Positions 38,043-45,882 are shown, counted from the stretch's first letter. The stretch: DNA of 64,000 nt from Actinomycetota bacterium (GCA_009698575.1 WLPX01000001.1:190924-254923); one strand, 5' to 3'. Numbers and translations: made by a program. Notes: a model not told the origin generated them from the sequence alone.

Positions 38043-39629
38043 TCACGTGGCGCGACGTCGTGCAGCAGAGCGCTTGCGAGATGGGCGCCAACCGACTGAG
38101 CCGGATGATGCTGCTTCGTCGCGAAGCGCACCACCATGCACTGCTAACGCATTAGCTAACGCAGTGATTGTGGCTTCTTCTGGAAGTACATCGACTCGAA
38201 GTCCGTGCTCTTGTGCAGTCTTTGCAGTAGCTGGACCAATGCAGGCAATGATCGTGGTTGGATGCGGCTTACCGGCAATTCCAACCAAGTTACGAACTGT
38301 GCTGCTTGAGGTGAAGATGACGGCGTCAAAGCCACCGCTCTTGATTGCTTCGCGAGTTTCAACTGCAGGAGGCGCAGCGCGAACTGTGCGGAATGCTGTG
38401 ACGTCTTCGACTTCCCAACCAAGTGCAGTCAGCCCGGCAACCAAAGTGTCAGTTGCAATGTCTGCGCGCGGCAAGAAGATGCGATTGATTGGATCATTGA
38501 TGGAATCAAACTCTGGCCACTCTTCGAGCAAGCTAGCAGTTGTTTGTTCTTCTTCTGGAATCAAATCTGGTCGCACGCCCATTGCGATTAACGCATTGAC
38601 GGTGTCTTCACCAATTGCTGCAATTCGAATTCCCGATAACGAACGAGCATCAAGGCCATACTCTTCGAAGCGTTCGCGAATTGCCCGAACTGCATTCAAG
38701 CTAGTGAATACAACCCACTCGTAGCGACCGGAAACTAAGCCATGTACTGCTCGTTCCATTTGCTGTGGAGTTCGTGGCGGTTCAACCGACATTGTTGGGA
38801 CTTCAAATGGCACTGCGCCGAATGAAATCATTTGATCTTGTAAATCTTCAGTTGAATCTTTAGTGCGCGGAACTAGAACTCGCCAACCATGCAGTGGACG
38901 GTTTTCAAACCAAGCGGTACGTTCACCGACAGTGTCACCGATGATTACGATGCCAGCGCCACTTTGCTTTGCGAGCTTTGCAGCATTTGATACTGACTCC
39001 AAAGTTGAGTGCAAGGAACGCTGTTCCACAGTTGCGCCATCGCGCACGATTGCTACTGGAGTGTTTGCTTCCCGACCAGCTTTGATCAGCGCCTTGGAAA
39101 CTTCAGCCACGCGATCGGCAGCATTATGAACCACCAAAGTAATTAATGGATCTACGTGTGCTGCCCAATCCACCATCGGTGAATCGGCATCAATAATGCG
39201 AACTTCTCGGGTCCGACCACCAGTTAGCGAAACGCCAACATGGGCTGCTACCGCTGTCAGTGGCGAAACTCCTGCCGCTACTTCAAAAGCATGGCCAGCT
39301 TTTGCTAGAGACGCAGTCTCCATAGCTAATCTGCCATCAAGAACTGGATCTCCAGAAAGTAGTCGAACTACTTGAAGTCCATCTTTACGGGCATCTGTCA
39401 AGACTTTGGTGCGCGCAGCCAGAGATAGCGGGGCGCCAACATTGTCAATTGCTACCAAAACTTGTCCGGAAGAAACCAACTCCGCTAATCGGGTGATCTC
39501 TTCGTCAACAACTACGACGTCTGCGGCTTGTAAGAGCCGATGTGCGCGCATTGTTAACAAATCTGGGTCGCCTGGACCGGCAACCACAAAAGACACTCCG
39601 ACAGCAGCAGATACCTGCGAGCTAGCCAT
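38043..39629 (-). CDS. hemD: Uroporphyrinogen-III C-methyltransferase / uroporphyrinogen-III synthase fusion
   Basis: The 528-residue fusion is typical of actinobacteria. Residues 1-240 resemble a SUMT/CobA domain (VVAGPGDPDLLTMRAHRLLQ, GVSLTGG), although several SUMT motifs are weak, so methyltransferase activity is uncertain. Residues about 250-500 are a HemD domain (WRVLVPRTKDSTEDLQDQM, FTSLNAVRAIRERFEEYGLD, VIFTSSSTVRNLVGIAGKPH), which cyclises hydroxymethylbilane to uroporphyrinogen III. It follows rex. The genes that often accompany it (hemA, hemC, hemB, hemL) are absent here. The C-terminus is a basic tail rich in arginine. Confidence 0.9.
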   Translation of the reverse strand: MASSQVSAAVGVSFVVAGPGDPDLLTMRAHRLLQAADVVVVDEEITRLAELVSSGQVLVAIDNVGAPLSLAARTKVLTDARKDGLQVVRLLSGDPVLDGRLAMETASLAKAGHAFEVAAGVSPLTAVAAHVGVSLTGGRTREVRIIDADSPMVDWAAHVDPLITLVVHNAADRVAEVSKALIKAGREANTPVAIVRDGATVEQRSLHSTLESVSNAAKLAKQSGAGIVIIGDTVGERTAWFENRPLHGWRVLVPRTKDSTEDLQDQMISFGAVPFEVPTMSVEPPRTPQQMERAVHGLVSGRYEWVVFTSLNAVRAIRERFEEYGLDARSLSGIRIAAIGEDTVNALIAMGVRPDLIPEEEQTTASLLEEWPEFDSINDPINRIFLPRADIATDTLVAGLTALGWEVEDVTAFRTVRAAPPAVETREAIKSGGFDAVIFTSSSTVRNLVGIAGKPHPTTIIACIGPATAKTAQEHGLRVDVLPEEATITALANALAVHGGALRDEAASSGSVGWRPSRKRSAARRRAT

Positions 39630-39676
39630 TTACACACCTACCTTGTTTGTGTACTTGCAGCTTTGGGAAGTCATTT

Positions 39677-40390
39677 TTATCCTGCATTCGCTTGAGTTAA
39701 CGCAGCTTGTGATTTGCGTTGCTCGTGGAATGCAAGAATCTGTAGTTCGGTCGCAAGGTCTACGCGACGCACATCAACACCTGTAGGTACTTCGATCAAT
39801 ACTGGTGCAAAATTCAAAATACTTGTCACACCATTGCGAACCATCAGGTCGCATACTTCTTGGGCTGCTGATTCTGGAGTTGCAATAACTCCAATAGCTG
39901 CTCCAGTACTCAAGACAACTTGTGGCAGTTTGGTAATGTCCTGAACTTCAAGTGCCTTGCCCGCAACTACAACTGATTCACCAACGCGTTGCTTGTCGGT
40001 GTCAAACAAACCAACTACAGAAAATCCGCGCGAAGCAAAACCTGGGTAGCCAGCTAAGGCATGACCCAGGTTTCCAATACCAACTATGACTACTGGCCAC
40101 TCTTGGGTCAGACCTAATGCGCGCGCAATTTGGTAAAGCAAAAATTCAACGTCATAGCCAACGCCGCGAGTTCCATATGAACCAAGGAAAGAAAGATCCT
40201 TGCGAAGTTTTGCGCTAGACACACCACTGGCCTCGGCCAACTCTTCGGACGAGACCAGGATTACACCACGGGAAGCTAACGAAACCAGGCTGCGGTGATA
40301 CATCGGAAGACGACTAACGGTCGCGTCAGGAATCACACCACGCGCACTTACGTGCGATTTCGGTGTCTGTGACAGCGGCATGAAAACCAC
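39677..40390 (-). CDS. rex: Redox-sensing transcriptional repressor Rex
   Basis: The 237-residue regulator has an N-terminal winged helix (VSRLPMYHRSLVSLASRGVILVSSEELAEASGVSSAKLRKDLSFLG) and a Rossmann domain (VIVGIGNLGHALAGYPGFASRGF) that senses NADH/NAD+. Rex leaves its operators when NADH rises. A near-consensus operator lies upstream of nuoA (19771-19788). The start has an AGAAGGGTGG ribosome site. hemD follows after 47 bases. Confidence 0.95.
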   Translation of the reverse strand: MVFMPLSQTPKSHVSARGVIPDATVSRLPMYHRSLVSLASRGVILVSSEELAEASGVSSAKLRKDLSFLGSYGTRGVGYDVEFLLYQIARALGLTQEWPVVIVGIGNLGHALAGYPGFASRGFSVVGLFDTDKQRVGESVVVAGKALEVQDITKLPQVVLSTGAAIGVIATPESAAQEVCDLMVRNGVTSILNFAPVLIEVPTGVDVRRVDLATELQILAFHEQRKSQAALTQANAG

Positions 40391-40519
40391 CCTTCTTGTG
40401 ACCGTATGGCGATCAGGTTATGCGGTTATTCGCCCTATGCAAAATTGGCGCGAAACCCCTAGTTCGTGCTAGGGAAATCAAGGTTTTTTGGTGTTACAAA
40501 CGTGACTGGTGTGACTTGA

Positions 40520-40540
40520 CGACTGAAAGATTTTTAGTCG
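40520..40540 (+). terminator. Hairpin plus T-run (terminator-like on the plus strand)
   Basis: CGACTGAAA and TTTTAGTCG pair with a 3-base loop (one G-T pair) and are followed by eight T. The geometry fits a plus-strand intrinsic terminator, yet the neighbouring genes are on the minus strand and the T-run is the lysine codons of the glutaredoxin gene. It may be chance or the end of a short unannotated plus-strand transcript. Confidence 0.35.
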
Positions 40541-40782
40541 TTTTTTTTCATTAAAGCAGCACGTAATCGAGATTCATCAACGCGCCATTTGTCATGCACT
40601 TTGCCATCAACCAAAGTAACTGGGATCGATTCGAAGTATTGGTCTGCTAACTGCGGGTCTTCCAAAATGGACTGTTCACGCCAAGTTTCGCCAAGTTCAT
40701 CGCACACTTTAGCGATTATTAACCTGGCGTTTTCGCACAAATGGCACTCTGGTTTTCCAATGAGTACAACACGAGAGTCCAT
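40534..40782 (-). CDS. Glutaredoxin-like protein
   Basis: The 82-residue glutaredoxin-family protein has a CHLC active site near the N-terminus (VVLIGKPECHLCENARL) and the cis-proline region SIPVTLVDGK. It probably reduces disulfides or mixed thiols in the cytosol. I start it at the ATG at 40782, which has an AAGGAAGG box upstream; the longer frame to 40935 adds unconserved sequence and runs into the divergent HAD gene. Confidence 0.85.
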   Translation of the reverse strand: MDSRVVLIGKPECHLCENARLIIAKVCDELGETWREQSILEDPQLADQYFESIPVTLVDGKVHDKWRVDESRLRAALMKKND

Positions 40783-40831
40783 TTTTTTATTACCTTCCTT
40801 GTGTAACCAGTGTGGCACATTGCATGCGCAG

Positions 40832-40837
40832 TACCCT
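40832..40837 (+). promoter_or_regulatory. -10 box of a probable leaderless promoter (HAD gene)
   Basis: TACCCT lies exactly six bases before the GTG at 40844, with no ribosome site. Confidence 0.6.
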
Positions 40838-40843
40838 ATAAAC

Positions 40844-41668
40844 GTGGGTTCAAATCCAGGACAGTCATCGGCTATCGGAGCTCCTCCAGAGCCACAAAAC
40901 ATTGGCGCCTTTTTTGACATTGATAACACCATCATGCGCGGCGCCAGTATCTATCACCTAGCTCGAGGTTTGTTCGCTCGAAAAATTCTGAGTGCCACAG
41001 ACTTGGCGAACTTCGCAATTGCGCAAGGCAAGTTCCTAACTTATGGCTCAGAAAATCTATCGGACATGGCGCGGATTACCGAGAATGCCTTGTCATTTGT
41101 AACTGGTCGAAACGTAGACGAAGTTACTGCGCTATCTGAGGATATTTATGACGAAATCATGGCTGACAAAGTATGGCCTGGGACAGTGCAACTAGCCCAC
41201 ATGCATCGAGCTGCTGGGCACCAAGTTTGGTTAGTGTCAGCGGCACCAATTGAGCTAGCAAACATAATTGCAAACAAGCTGGGTTTGTCAGGTGCGATTG
41301 CAACTGTCAGCGAAATTGAAAATGGCATCTACACCGGGCGACTAAAAAACCCTCCGATGCACGGTGAGCAAAAAGCATTAGCCGTCGCACAATTGGCACG
41401 CGAGCACGATTTAGTTTTGGACCATAGTTTCGCCTACTCAGATTCGAGTAATGACATTCCGTTACTTAACAGCGTCGGTAACCCAACTGCCATAAATCCA
41501 GATTCGTCTCTGCGCACCTATGCCAATGAACATGGCTGGCCAGTGCACGATTTTCGTAGGCAGCGCTTAGTTAAGCGATACGGGATTCCAGCTGGGGCGA
41601 CTGCGATTGCATTAGTAGGCGCGGGTGCCGGGCTTGCAATAGCTGCAACCCGACGCTCCCGCGCCTGA
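40844..41668 (+). CDS. HAD-superfamily (SerB1-like, subclass IB) hydrolase
   Basis: The product has about 274 residues. The HAD motif I is AFFDIDNTIMRGAS, motif II lies in WLVSAAPIELA, and motif III/IV in HSFAYSDSSNDIPLL. It ends with a hydrophobic segment (ATAIALVGAGAGLAIAATRR), perhaps a membrane anchor. Such HAD-IB proteins include phosphoserine phosphatases, but the substrate is not proven. I chose the GTG at 40844 because a TACCCT box sits six bases before it; the frame from 40589 overlaps the glutaredoxin gene on the other strand and is not conserved. Confidence 0.85.
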   Translation: MGSNPGQSSAIGAPPEPQNIGAFFDIDNTIMRGASIYHLARGLFARKILSATDLANFAIAQGKFLTYGSENLSDMARITENALSFVTGRNVDEVTALSEDIYDEIMADKVWPGTVQLAHMHRAAGHQVWLVSAAPIELANIIANKLGLSGAIATVSEIENGIYTGRLKNPPMHGEQKALAVAQLAREHDLVLDHSFAYSDSSNDIPLLNSVGNPTAINPDSSLRTYANEHGWPVHDFRRQRLVKRYGIPAGATAIALVGAGAGLAIAATRRSRA

Positions 41669-41681
41669 AGTTCTAAAGGGT

Positions 41682-41783
41682 TTATTTACCCTTATTGCGA
41701 CGCTGTGAACGCGTCTTCTTTAACATCTTGCGATGCTTCTTCTTGGCCATGCGCTTGCGGCGCTTCTTGATCACCGAGCCCAT
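41682..41783 (-). CDS. Small ribosomal subunit protein bS22 (AURKAIP1/COX24-domain peptide)
   Basis: The 33-residue, very basic peptide begins MGSVIKKRRKRMAKKKHRKM and ends QRRNKGK. It matches the short 30S-associated protein bS22 of actinobacteria, which also sits beside a BldC-like gene and close to proC in mycobacteria. The ATG at 41783 has an AGGTGG-like site upstream. No other product can reasonably be assigned. Confidence 0.93.
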   Translation of the reverse strand: MGSVIKKRRKRMAKKKHRKMLKKTRSQRRNKGK

Positions 41784-41869
41784 TTGGACCACCTTTACAT
41801 CTGTTGTTACTTAAGAGTCTACGCACTTACTTTGGGACGAAAAACTGCGGTGTCGCAGTACTTCGAAAA

Positions 41870-42076
41870 TTACCCAGCTTCTACAAAAGATTCCTGTAGG
41901 TAAGTGTGAACTGCTTGCTCTGGAATTCGGAACGAACGACCAACTTGAACCGCTGGTAATTCTCCGTTGTGTACCAAGCGATACACAGTCATTTTTGAAA
42001 CGCGCATTGCTGTTGCTACTTCAGCAACAGTTAAGAATCGAACCTCTCCTAGAGGACGTTCATTCGCTGCACCCAT
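41870..42076 (-). CDS. BldC-like helix-turn-helix DNA-binding protein
   Basis: The 68-residue protein is a single MerR-type/excisionase-like winged helix (FLTVAEVATAMRVSKMTVYRLVHNGELPAVQVGRSFRIPEQAVHTYL). It is the size and sequence type of BldC, a developmental regulator in Streptomyces; in plankton it must control something else. Upstream lies bS22 and then proC. The long upstream region contains two inverted repeats. Confidence 0.9.
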   Translation of the reverse strand: MGAANERPLGEVRFLTVAEVATAMRVSKMTVYRLVHNGELPAVQVGRSFRIPEQAVHTYLQESFVEAG

Positions 42077-42202
42077 AGGTCACCAAAACCATTCTGTGTG
42101 GGCTAAGCACCGGCTTCCCCTCCGGGCTGAACTTCACACTCATTCGTAGATGTTTACACTAGTGGCGAATGGGGCTCAAGTGAAAGTCGATTCAGAAACT
42201 AG

Positions 42203-42228
42203 CTCAAATTACACGTGTGTAATTTGAG
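42203..42228. repeat. Perfect 12-base inverted repeat between proC and the BldC-like gene
   Basis: CTCAAATTACAC and GTGTAATTTGAG are separated by two bases. There is no T-run after it on either strand. It could be an operator for the BldC-like gene or a weak terminator/processing site downstream of proC. Confidence 0.7.
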
Positions 42229-42229
42229 T

Positions 42230-42318
42230 TATTGCATACCCAGTTCTAATTGCTACCGCAAACGATTTTGAGCAGTATTCATTAGCTCAAAAGAACTGGC
42301 TATTGCATACCCAGTTCT
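42230..42318. repeat. Direct repeat copying the last codons of proC
   Basis: TATTGCATACCCAGTTCT at 42230-42247 recurs at 42301-42318. On the minus strand both copies read GAA-CTG-GGT-ATG-CAA-stop (ELGMQ, stop), the true proC end and a downstream relic. TTTTGAGC at 42266-42273 matches the bases flanking the proC copy, so the relic is interrupted by about 18 bases. Confidence 0.85.
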
Positions 42319-42325
42319 TTTGAGC
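42285..42325. terminator. Long hairpin at the 3' end of proC with the stop codon in the loop
   Basis: GCTCAAAAGAACTGG (42285-42299) pairs perfectly with CCAGTTCTTTTGAGC (42311-42325), leaving an 11-base loop that contains the proC stop codon. Stability is high for this genome, but no U-run follows on the minus strand, so it is more likely a 3'-protecting or attenuating structure than a classic intrinsic terminator. Confidence 0.55.
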
Positions 42326-43097
42326 GATCACGAGCTGCTTCCATCGCGCTCAAAAATGCAGCTCTGACTTTAAAGTCATCAAACTGTCGAAGCGCTGCCA
42401 CTGTCGTGCCACCTGGTGAAGTTACTTGCTCCCGTAACACTGTTGGGTGTTCCCCAGTCTCTCGCAACATAGTGGCTGCGCCGTAAACGGTTTGCAGTAC
42501 TAATTCATTAGCGACATCTCTTGGCAGACCCAGCATCACGCCACCTTCGATCATGGCTTCAACTACATAAAAGATATAAGCCGGACCTGATCCGGAGATT
42601 GCAGTGATTGCGTCTTGGTACTTCTCTGGTACCCGCACAACTTGACCAACACTGCGAAGTAAAGTTTCGGCAGTCTCCAGGTGCGTTTCAGTAGAAAGCG
42701 ATCCTGCACTTATGGCTGCCATTCCTTCATCAACAAGAGCAGGTGTATTTGGCATTACCCGAATTACTGGCGTACCGGCTGGCAATAAGTTTTCGATGAA
42801 ACTTGTAGTTATTCCCGCTGCTAGAGATACAACTAATGCGTCAGGTTTAATGGCATCGCTGATTTCACCCAGAACGATAGCCATGTCTTGTGGCTTAACG
42901 ACTAGAACAACGGTGTCTGCGTTGCTGACAACTTCTTGATTGGTGCCATTGCTGACTCCATGCTTTTCAGTCACTTCTGCAGAGCGCTCAATTCGACGAT
43001 CGGCAATTAGCAAATCCTTTTTCGAAACGCCGGCTCGCAGCAGTCCGGCTAAAAGGGTTTCGCCCATGACGCCAGCTCCGATGATGGCGGTAGTCAT
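42300..43097 (-). CDS. proC: Pyrroline-5-carboxylate reductase
   Basis: The 265-residue protein has the N-terminal Rossmann motif IIGAGVMGETLLAGLL and the family signature toward the C-terminus (REQVTSPGGTTVAALRQFDD). It makes proline from pyrroline-5-carboxylate with NAD(P)H. It follows the proline dehydrogenase gene by 9 bases on the same strand, an unusual pairing of synthesis and breakdown in one unit. The ATG has an AGGAAAAC ribosome site. Its last codons lie in a perfect hairpin. Confidence 0.94.
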   Translation of the reverse strand: MTTAIIGAGVMGETLLAGLLRAGVSKKDLLIADRRIERSAEVTEKHGVSNGTNQEVVSNADTVVLVVKPQDMAIVLGEISDAIKPDALVVSLAAGITTSFIENLLPAGTPVIRVMPNTPALVDEGMAAISAGSLSTETHLETAETLLRSVGQVVRVPEKYQDAITAISGSGPAYIFYVVEAMIEGGVMLGLPRDVANELVLQTVYGAATMLRETGEHPTVLREQVTSPGGTTVAALRQFDDFKVRAAFLSAMEAARDRSKELGMQ

Positions 43098-43106
43098 AAT
43101 GTTTTC

Positions 43107-44036
43107 CTAACTCTTTGAAACCAGGGACCGTAAAAATAGCGATAAGTTTGCGGGCTTTTCGGCCATCCGTCGCATTAAGTACGGATACCACTGGTCGCCA
43201 TAAGGCACATAAATTCGGACTTTGTGACCAAGGTCAGCTAAGCGAAGTTGCTCTTCGGGACGCACTCCTAAAAGCATTTGGAACTCGAACGTCTCTTTCT
43301 TGCGACCACTACGTAACGCTAACGCTTGGCCAATTTGAATCAGTCGTGGATCATGTGTGGCCAACATTGGATAAGCACTTGATTCAATTAAGGCTCGCAT
43401 GCTTCGGACATAAGCTTTATCGATTTCCCCGCGTTCAACGAAGGCCACATCAGCGGCTTCCGCGTAGGCGCCTTTACATAGTCGAATCCGTGAATCAGCA
43501 TATGAATAAGCAGCTACGTCATCTTCGGTGCGATGCAATTGCGCCTGCAGCACGCCACCAGTTGTTGGAAATGCCTTTCGAACTGCGGTCAAAATTCGCA
43601 GAGTTGAATCGATAGTTGTGTGGTCTTCCATGTCAAAAGTAACCGTGGTGCCCACTTCTTTAGCTATCGCGCAAATCGTTAAGGCGTTTTCCAGCGCGAT
43701 ACTTTCGCCATCGGCACCAAGGGCCTGTCCCACTGCCGAAAGTTTGACGGAAACTTCGGCACTTGATGTTAATCCAGCATTAGAAATCGCTCGGAGCACA
43801 TCTTTGTAATCCGAAACTGTTGCGTCTGCGGCGGCTCGATCCAGGGTGTCCTCACCAAGGCGATCGACAGTTGCAAGTAATCCGTTGTCGTGCAGATTTT
43901 GAACCGTTGAAACTACGTCAGCAGTAGTGGTGCCGGCGACAAATCTATTAACTACGCCACGGCTAAGCGGTGAAGTAGAAACTAGATGTTCTAACTTCTC
44001 GCTGCGTGATGCCGAAACTAATAACTCGCGAAGCAT
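43107..44036 (-). CDS. Proline dehydrogenase (monofunctional)
   Basis: The product has about 309 residues, PutA/PruB type, a FAD beta-alpha barrel that oxidises proline to pyrroline-5-carboxylate. Signatures are the C-terminal VRIYVPYGDQWYPYLMRRMAEKP and FQMLLGVRPEEQ and the central RLCKGAYAE. I start at the ATG at 44036, which has a GGGAG box 5 bases upstream; the frame from the GTG at 44078 adds 14 unconserved residues. The electrons probably go to menaquinone. Confidence 0.92.
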   Translation of the reverse strand: MLRELLVSASRSEKLEHLVSTSPLSRGVVNRFVAGTTTADVVSTVQNLHDNGLLATVDRLGEDTLDRAAADATVSDYKDVLRAISNAGLTSSAEVSVKLSAVGQALGADGESIALENALTICAIAKEVGTTVTFDMEDHTTIDSTLRILTAVRKAFPTTGGVLQAQLHRTEDDVAAYSYADSRIRLCKGAYAEAADVAFVERGEIDKAYVRSMRALIESSAYPMLATHDPRLIQIGQALALRSGRKKETFEFQMLLGVRPEEQLRLADLGHKVRIYVPYGDQWYPYLMRRMAEKPANLSLFLRSLVSKS

Positions 44037-44098
44037 GGCTCTCCCACTTTTGACGATCCAAATAATGGATCTAGTCACAACTTTACGCGGTATTTGGC

Positions 44099-45034
44099 TT
44101 ACTCGGAATCGTCAGCAAACCAGTCAAGGCGGCGCAGGATAATTCCTTCGCGCAGCGCCCATGGGCAGATCTCAAGTGACGTTAAGTTGAAAAATTTCAT
44201 AGTTTCTTGCGCCACAATTGCCCCAGCCAATAATTGCTCGGCTCTGCCTGCAGACACACCTGGTAACTGGGCTCTTTGAGCAACTGTCATTCCAGTTAAC
44301 TTGGGAACCCATTCATCCAGACCTAATAGCGTTAGGTTTCGCTGTACTCGCTGGCCTTCACTCGATGGCGCAGCTCCACTTAGACGAGCAAGTTGCTTGA
44401 ATGTCTTACTAGTCGCAACTGCATGATCAAAGTCACCTTGGATCAAATCTGCAAAATCAGTAACCAGGGTTTTTTGCACATACTTTCGAAGTGCTTTTAT
44501 CTCATCCGCATCCGGAACTTCGGAACCAAAAAAGTCTCTGGTCAATCGACCCGCACCTAGTGGTGTGGATTTAGCTAATTCGGGATGCTCATCAGATCCC
44601 ATTGCAACTTCTAATGACCCGCCGCCAATGTCAGCAACTAAGAGTCGGCCGGAGGACCAGCCAAACCATCGACGAACTGCTAAAAATGTCAGAACTGCTT
44701 CATGCTCACCATCGAGCACCTGCAGTTCAATCCCGGTTTCTTGCTTGATTTTCTTTAAGGTCTCATCTGAATTGCTAGATTCCCGAATGGCTGAAGTGGC
44801 AAAGGCCAGCAACTCGTCGCAGTCATGGTCAGCGATGAAGGTATTACATTCATGTAGGACGTCAATCAAGGACTTAACCGATGACTTCTTTAATGAGCCA
44901 TCGTCCTTTAGCTGTTCGGATAGGCGAAGCTCATATTTCTGGGACATGGCTGGGATCGGAGCCGCACCCGCATGTGCATCGACGATGAGTAGGTGAACAG
45001 TGTTTGAACCTACGTCTAACACTCCCAATCGCAT
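44099..45034 (-). CDS. Exopolyphosphatase/guanosine pentaphosphate phosphatase family protein (Ppx/GppA)
   Basis: The product has about 311 residues, an ASKHA-fold phosphatase: LGVLDVGSNTVHLLIVDAH, EGEHEAVLTFLAVRRWFG-like region and LLVADIGGGSLEVAMG. It degrades polyphosphate or pppGpp in the cytosol. It is a short version like mycobacterial Ppx1. I start at the ATG at 45034; TACCCT seven bases before it suggests a leaderless mRNA and a start there rather than at 45088. Confidence 0.88.
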   Translation of the reverse strand: MRLGVLDVGSNTVHLLIVDAHAGAAPIPAMSQKYELRLSEQLKDDGSLKKSSVKSLIDVLHECNTFIADHDCDELLAFATSAIRESSNSDETLKKIKQETGIELQVLDGEHEAVLTFLAVRRWFGWSSGRLLVADIGGGSLEVAMGSDEHPELAKSTPLGAGRLTRDFFGSEVPDADEIKALRKYVQKTLVTDFADLIQGDFDHAVATSKTFKQLARLSGAAPSSEGQRVQRNLTLLGLDEWVPKLTGMTVAQRAQLPGVSAGRAEQLLAGAIVAQETMKFFNLTSLEICPWALREGIILRRLDWFADDSE

Positions 45035-45041
45035 ACAGGAA

Positions 45042-45047
45042 AGGGTA
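45042..45047 (-). promoter_or_regulatory. -10 box of a probable leaderless promoter (ppx/gppA)
   Basis: TACCCT on the minus strand lies seven bases before the ATG at 45034. Confidence 0.5.
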
Positions 45048-45090
45048 CTCGTGCAACGAGTGCTGTGTACGGAAGCGGCGCCAAGCATAT

Positions 45091-45096
45091 TAAGAT
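45091..45096 (+). promoter_or_regulatory. -10 box of a probable leaderless promoter (Rv0495c-type gene)
   Basis: TAAGAT lies exactly six bases before the GTG at 45103, with no ribosome site. Confidence 0.6.
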
Positions 45097-45102
45097 TTAC
45101 TC

Positions 45103-45882
45103 GTGGTTGAAAAGAATCTTGATTTTCCTCGTGCCTGGGTGGAGTTCGTTGATCCCGAGGACGATACGAATTTGTATCGCTGTGATCTAACTTGGTTGAC
45201 GAGTCGCTGGATGTGTATCTGGGGTAACGGCTGTAAAGGTATCGACAAAGAAAATCCCGATGTTGGTTGTTGCAACCTCGGAGCGCACTTGGCTGACAAA
45301 GAAGATCTGAAAAATACTAAAAAGTATGCCGAGATGCTAACTCCCGAAATTTGGCAAAACCATAAAGAAGGCCACAAGAACGGCATGTTCGAAAAAGATG
45401 ATGAAGGAACAAAAAAGACTCGTGCTTTTAAGGGCGCCTGCATCTTCCATAACCGAAATGGTTTCGAAGGTGGCGACGGATGCTCACTTCACATTCTTGC
45501 CGGACAACTTGGCGTAAATCCATTGGTTACAAAACCACAGGTTTGTTGGGAACTTCCAATTCGTCGAACTTTCGAAGAAGTTAAGCGCCCAGATGACGTC
45601 GACATAATCGTGATCGGTATCGAAGAATACAATCGTCGCGGCTGGGGTCCTGGCGGTGCTGACTTGGATTGGTACTGCACAACGGCAACTGAAGCCCACG
45701 TTGGTGCGCGGGCCGTGTATGAGTCTTATGAACCAGAGCTAACTGCACTTATGGGCAAGAAGGCTTACAAAATTTTGGCAGAACATTGCAAGGTTCGCGA
45801 AGAAACAATTGCGGCCGCAAAGGCTTCTGATGACACTCGTGCTATTAAGTATTTGGCGATTCATCCAGCCACACCTAAATAG
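45103..45882 (+). CDS. Cysteine-rich conserved protein of unknown function (Rv0495c type)
   Basis: The 259-residue protein contains ten cysteines, eight of them in its first 150 residues (CIWGNGCKG, VGCCNLGAHLAD, GACIFHNRNGFEGGDGCSLHIL, KPQVCWELP). The pattern resembles the YkgJ/DUF3109-like cysteine clusters thought to bind zinc or iron-sulfur. Proteins like this lie beside Ppx in mycobacteria and other actinobacteria, as here, divergent from it. No catalytic role is established. GTG is the only sensible start, with TAAGAT six bases upstream. Confidence 0.8.
   Translation: MVEKNLDFPRAWVEFVDPEDDTNLYRCDLTWLTSRWMCIWGNGCKGIDKENPDVGCCNLGAHLADKEDLKNTKKYAEMLTPEIWQNHKEGHKNGMFEKDDEGTKKTRAFKGACIFHNRNGFEGGDGCSLHILAGQLGVNPLVTKPQVCWELPIRRTFEEVKRPDDVDIIVIGIEEYNRRGWGPGGADLDWYCTTATEAHVGARAVYESYEPELTALMGKKAYKILAEHCKVREETIAAAKASDDTRAIKYLAIHPATPK

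Noticed and set aside
38030-38137. N-terminal extension of the histidine phosphatase over hemD
   Set aside because: The family motif LLRHGE is normally at the very start, and the extension is antisense-free but overlaps hemD coding in another frame without conserved sequence.
40391-40430. Rex autoregulatory site upstream of rex (TTGTGACC near 40395)
   Set aside because: One half-site is present, but the opposite half is poor; not strong enough to report as an operator.
40589-40843. N-terminal extension of the HAD gene over the glutaredoxin gene
   Set aside because: It lies antisense to a conserved glutaredoxin gene and lacks family similarity; the GTG at 40844 with a TACCCT box fits better.
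40846-40858. GGGTTCAAATCCA, identical to a tRNA T-arm core
   Set aside because: The flanking bases do not pair into a T-stem, no acceptor stem or anticodon arm is found around it, and the bases are the first codons of the HAD gene.
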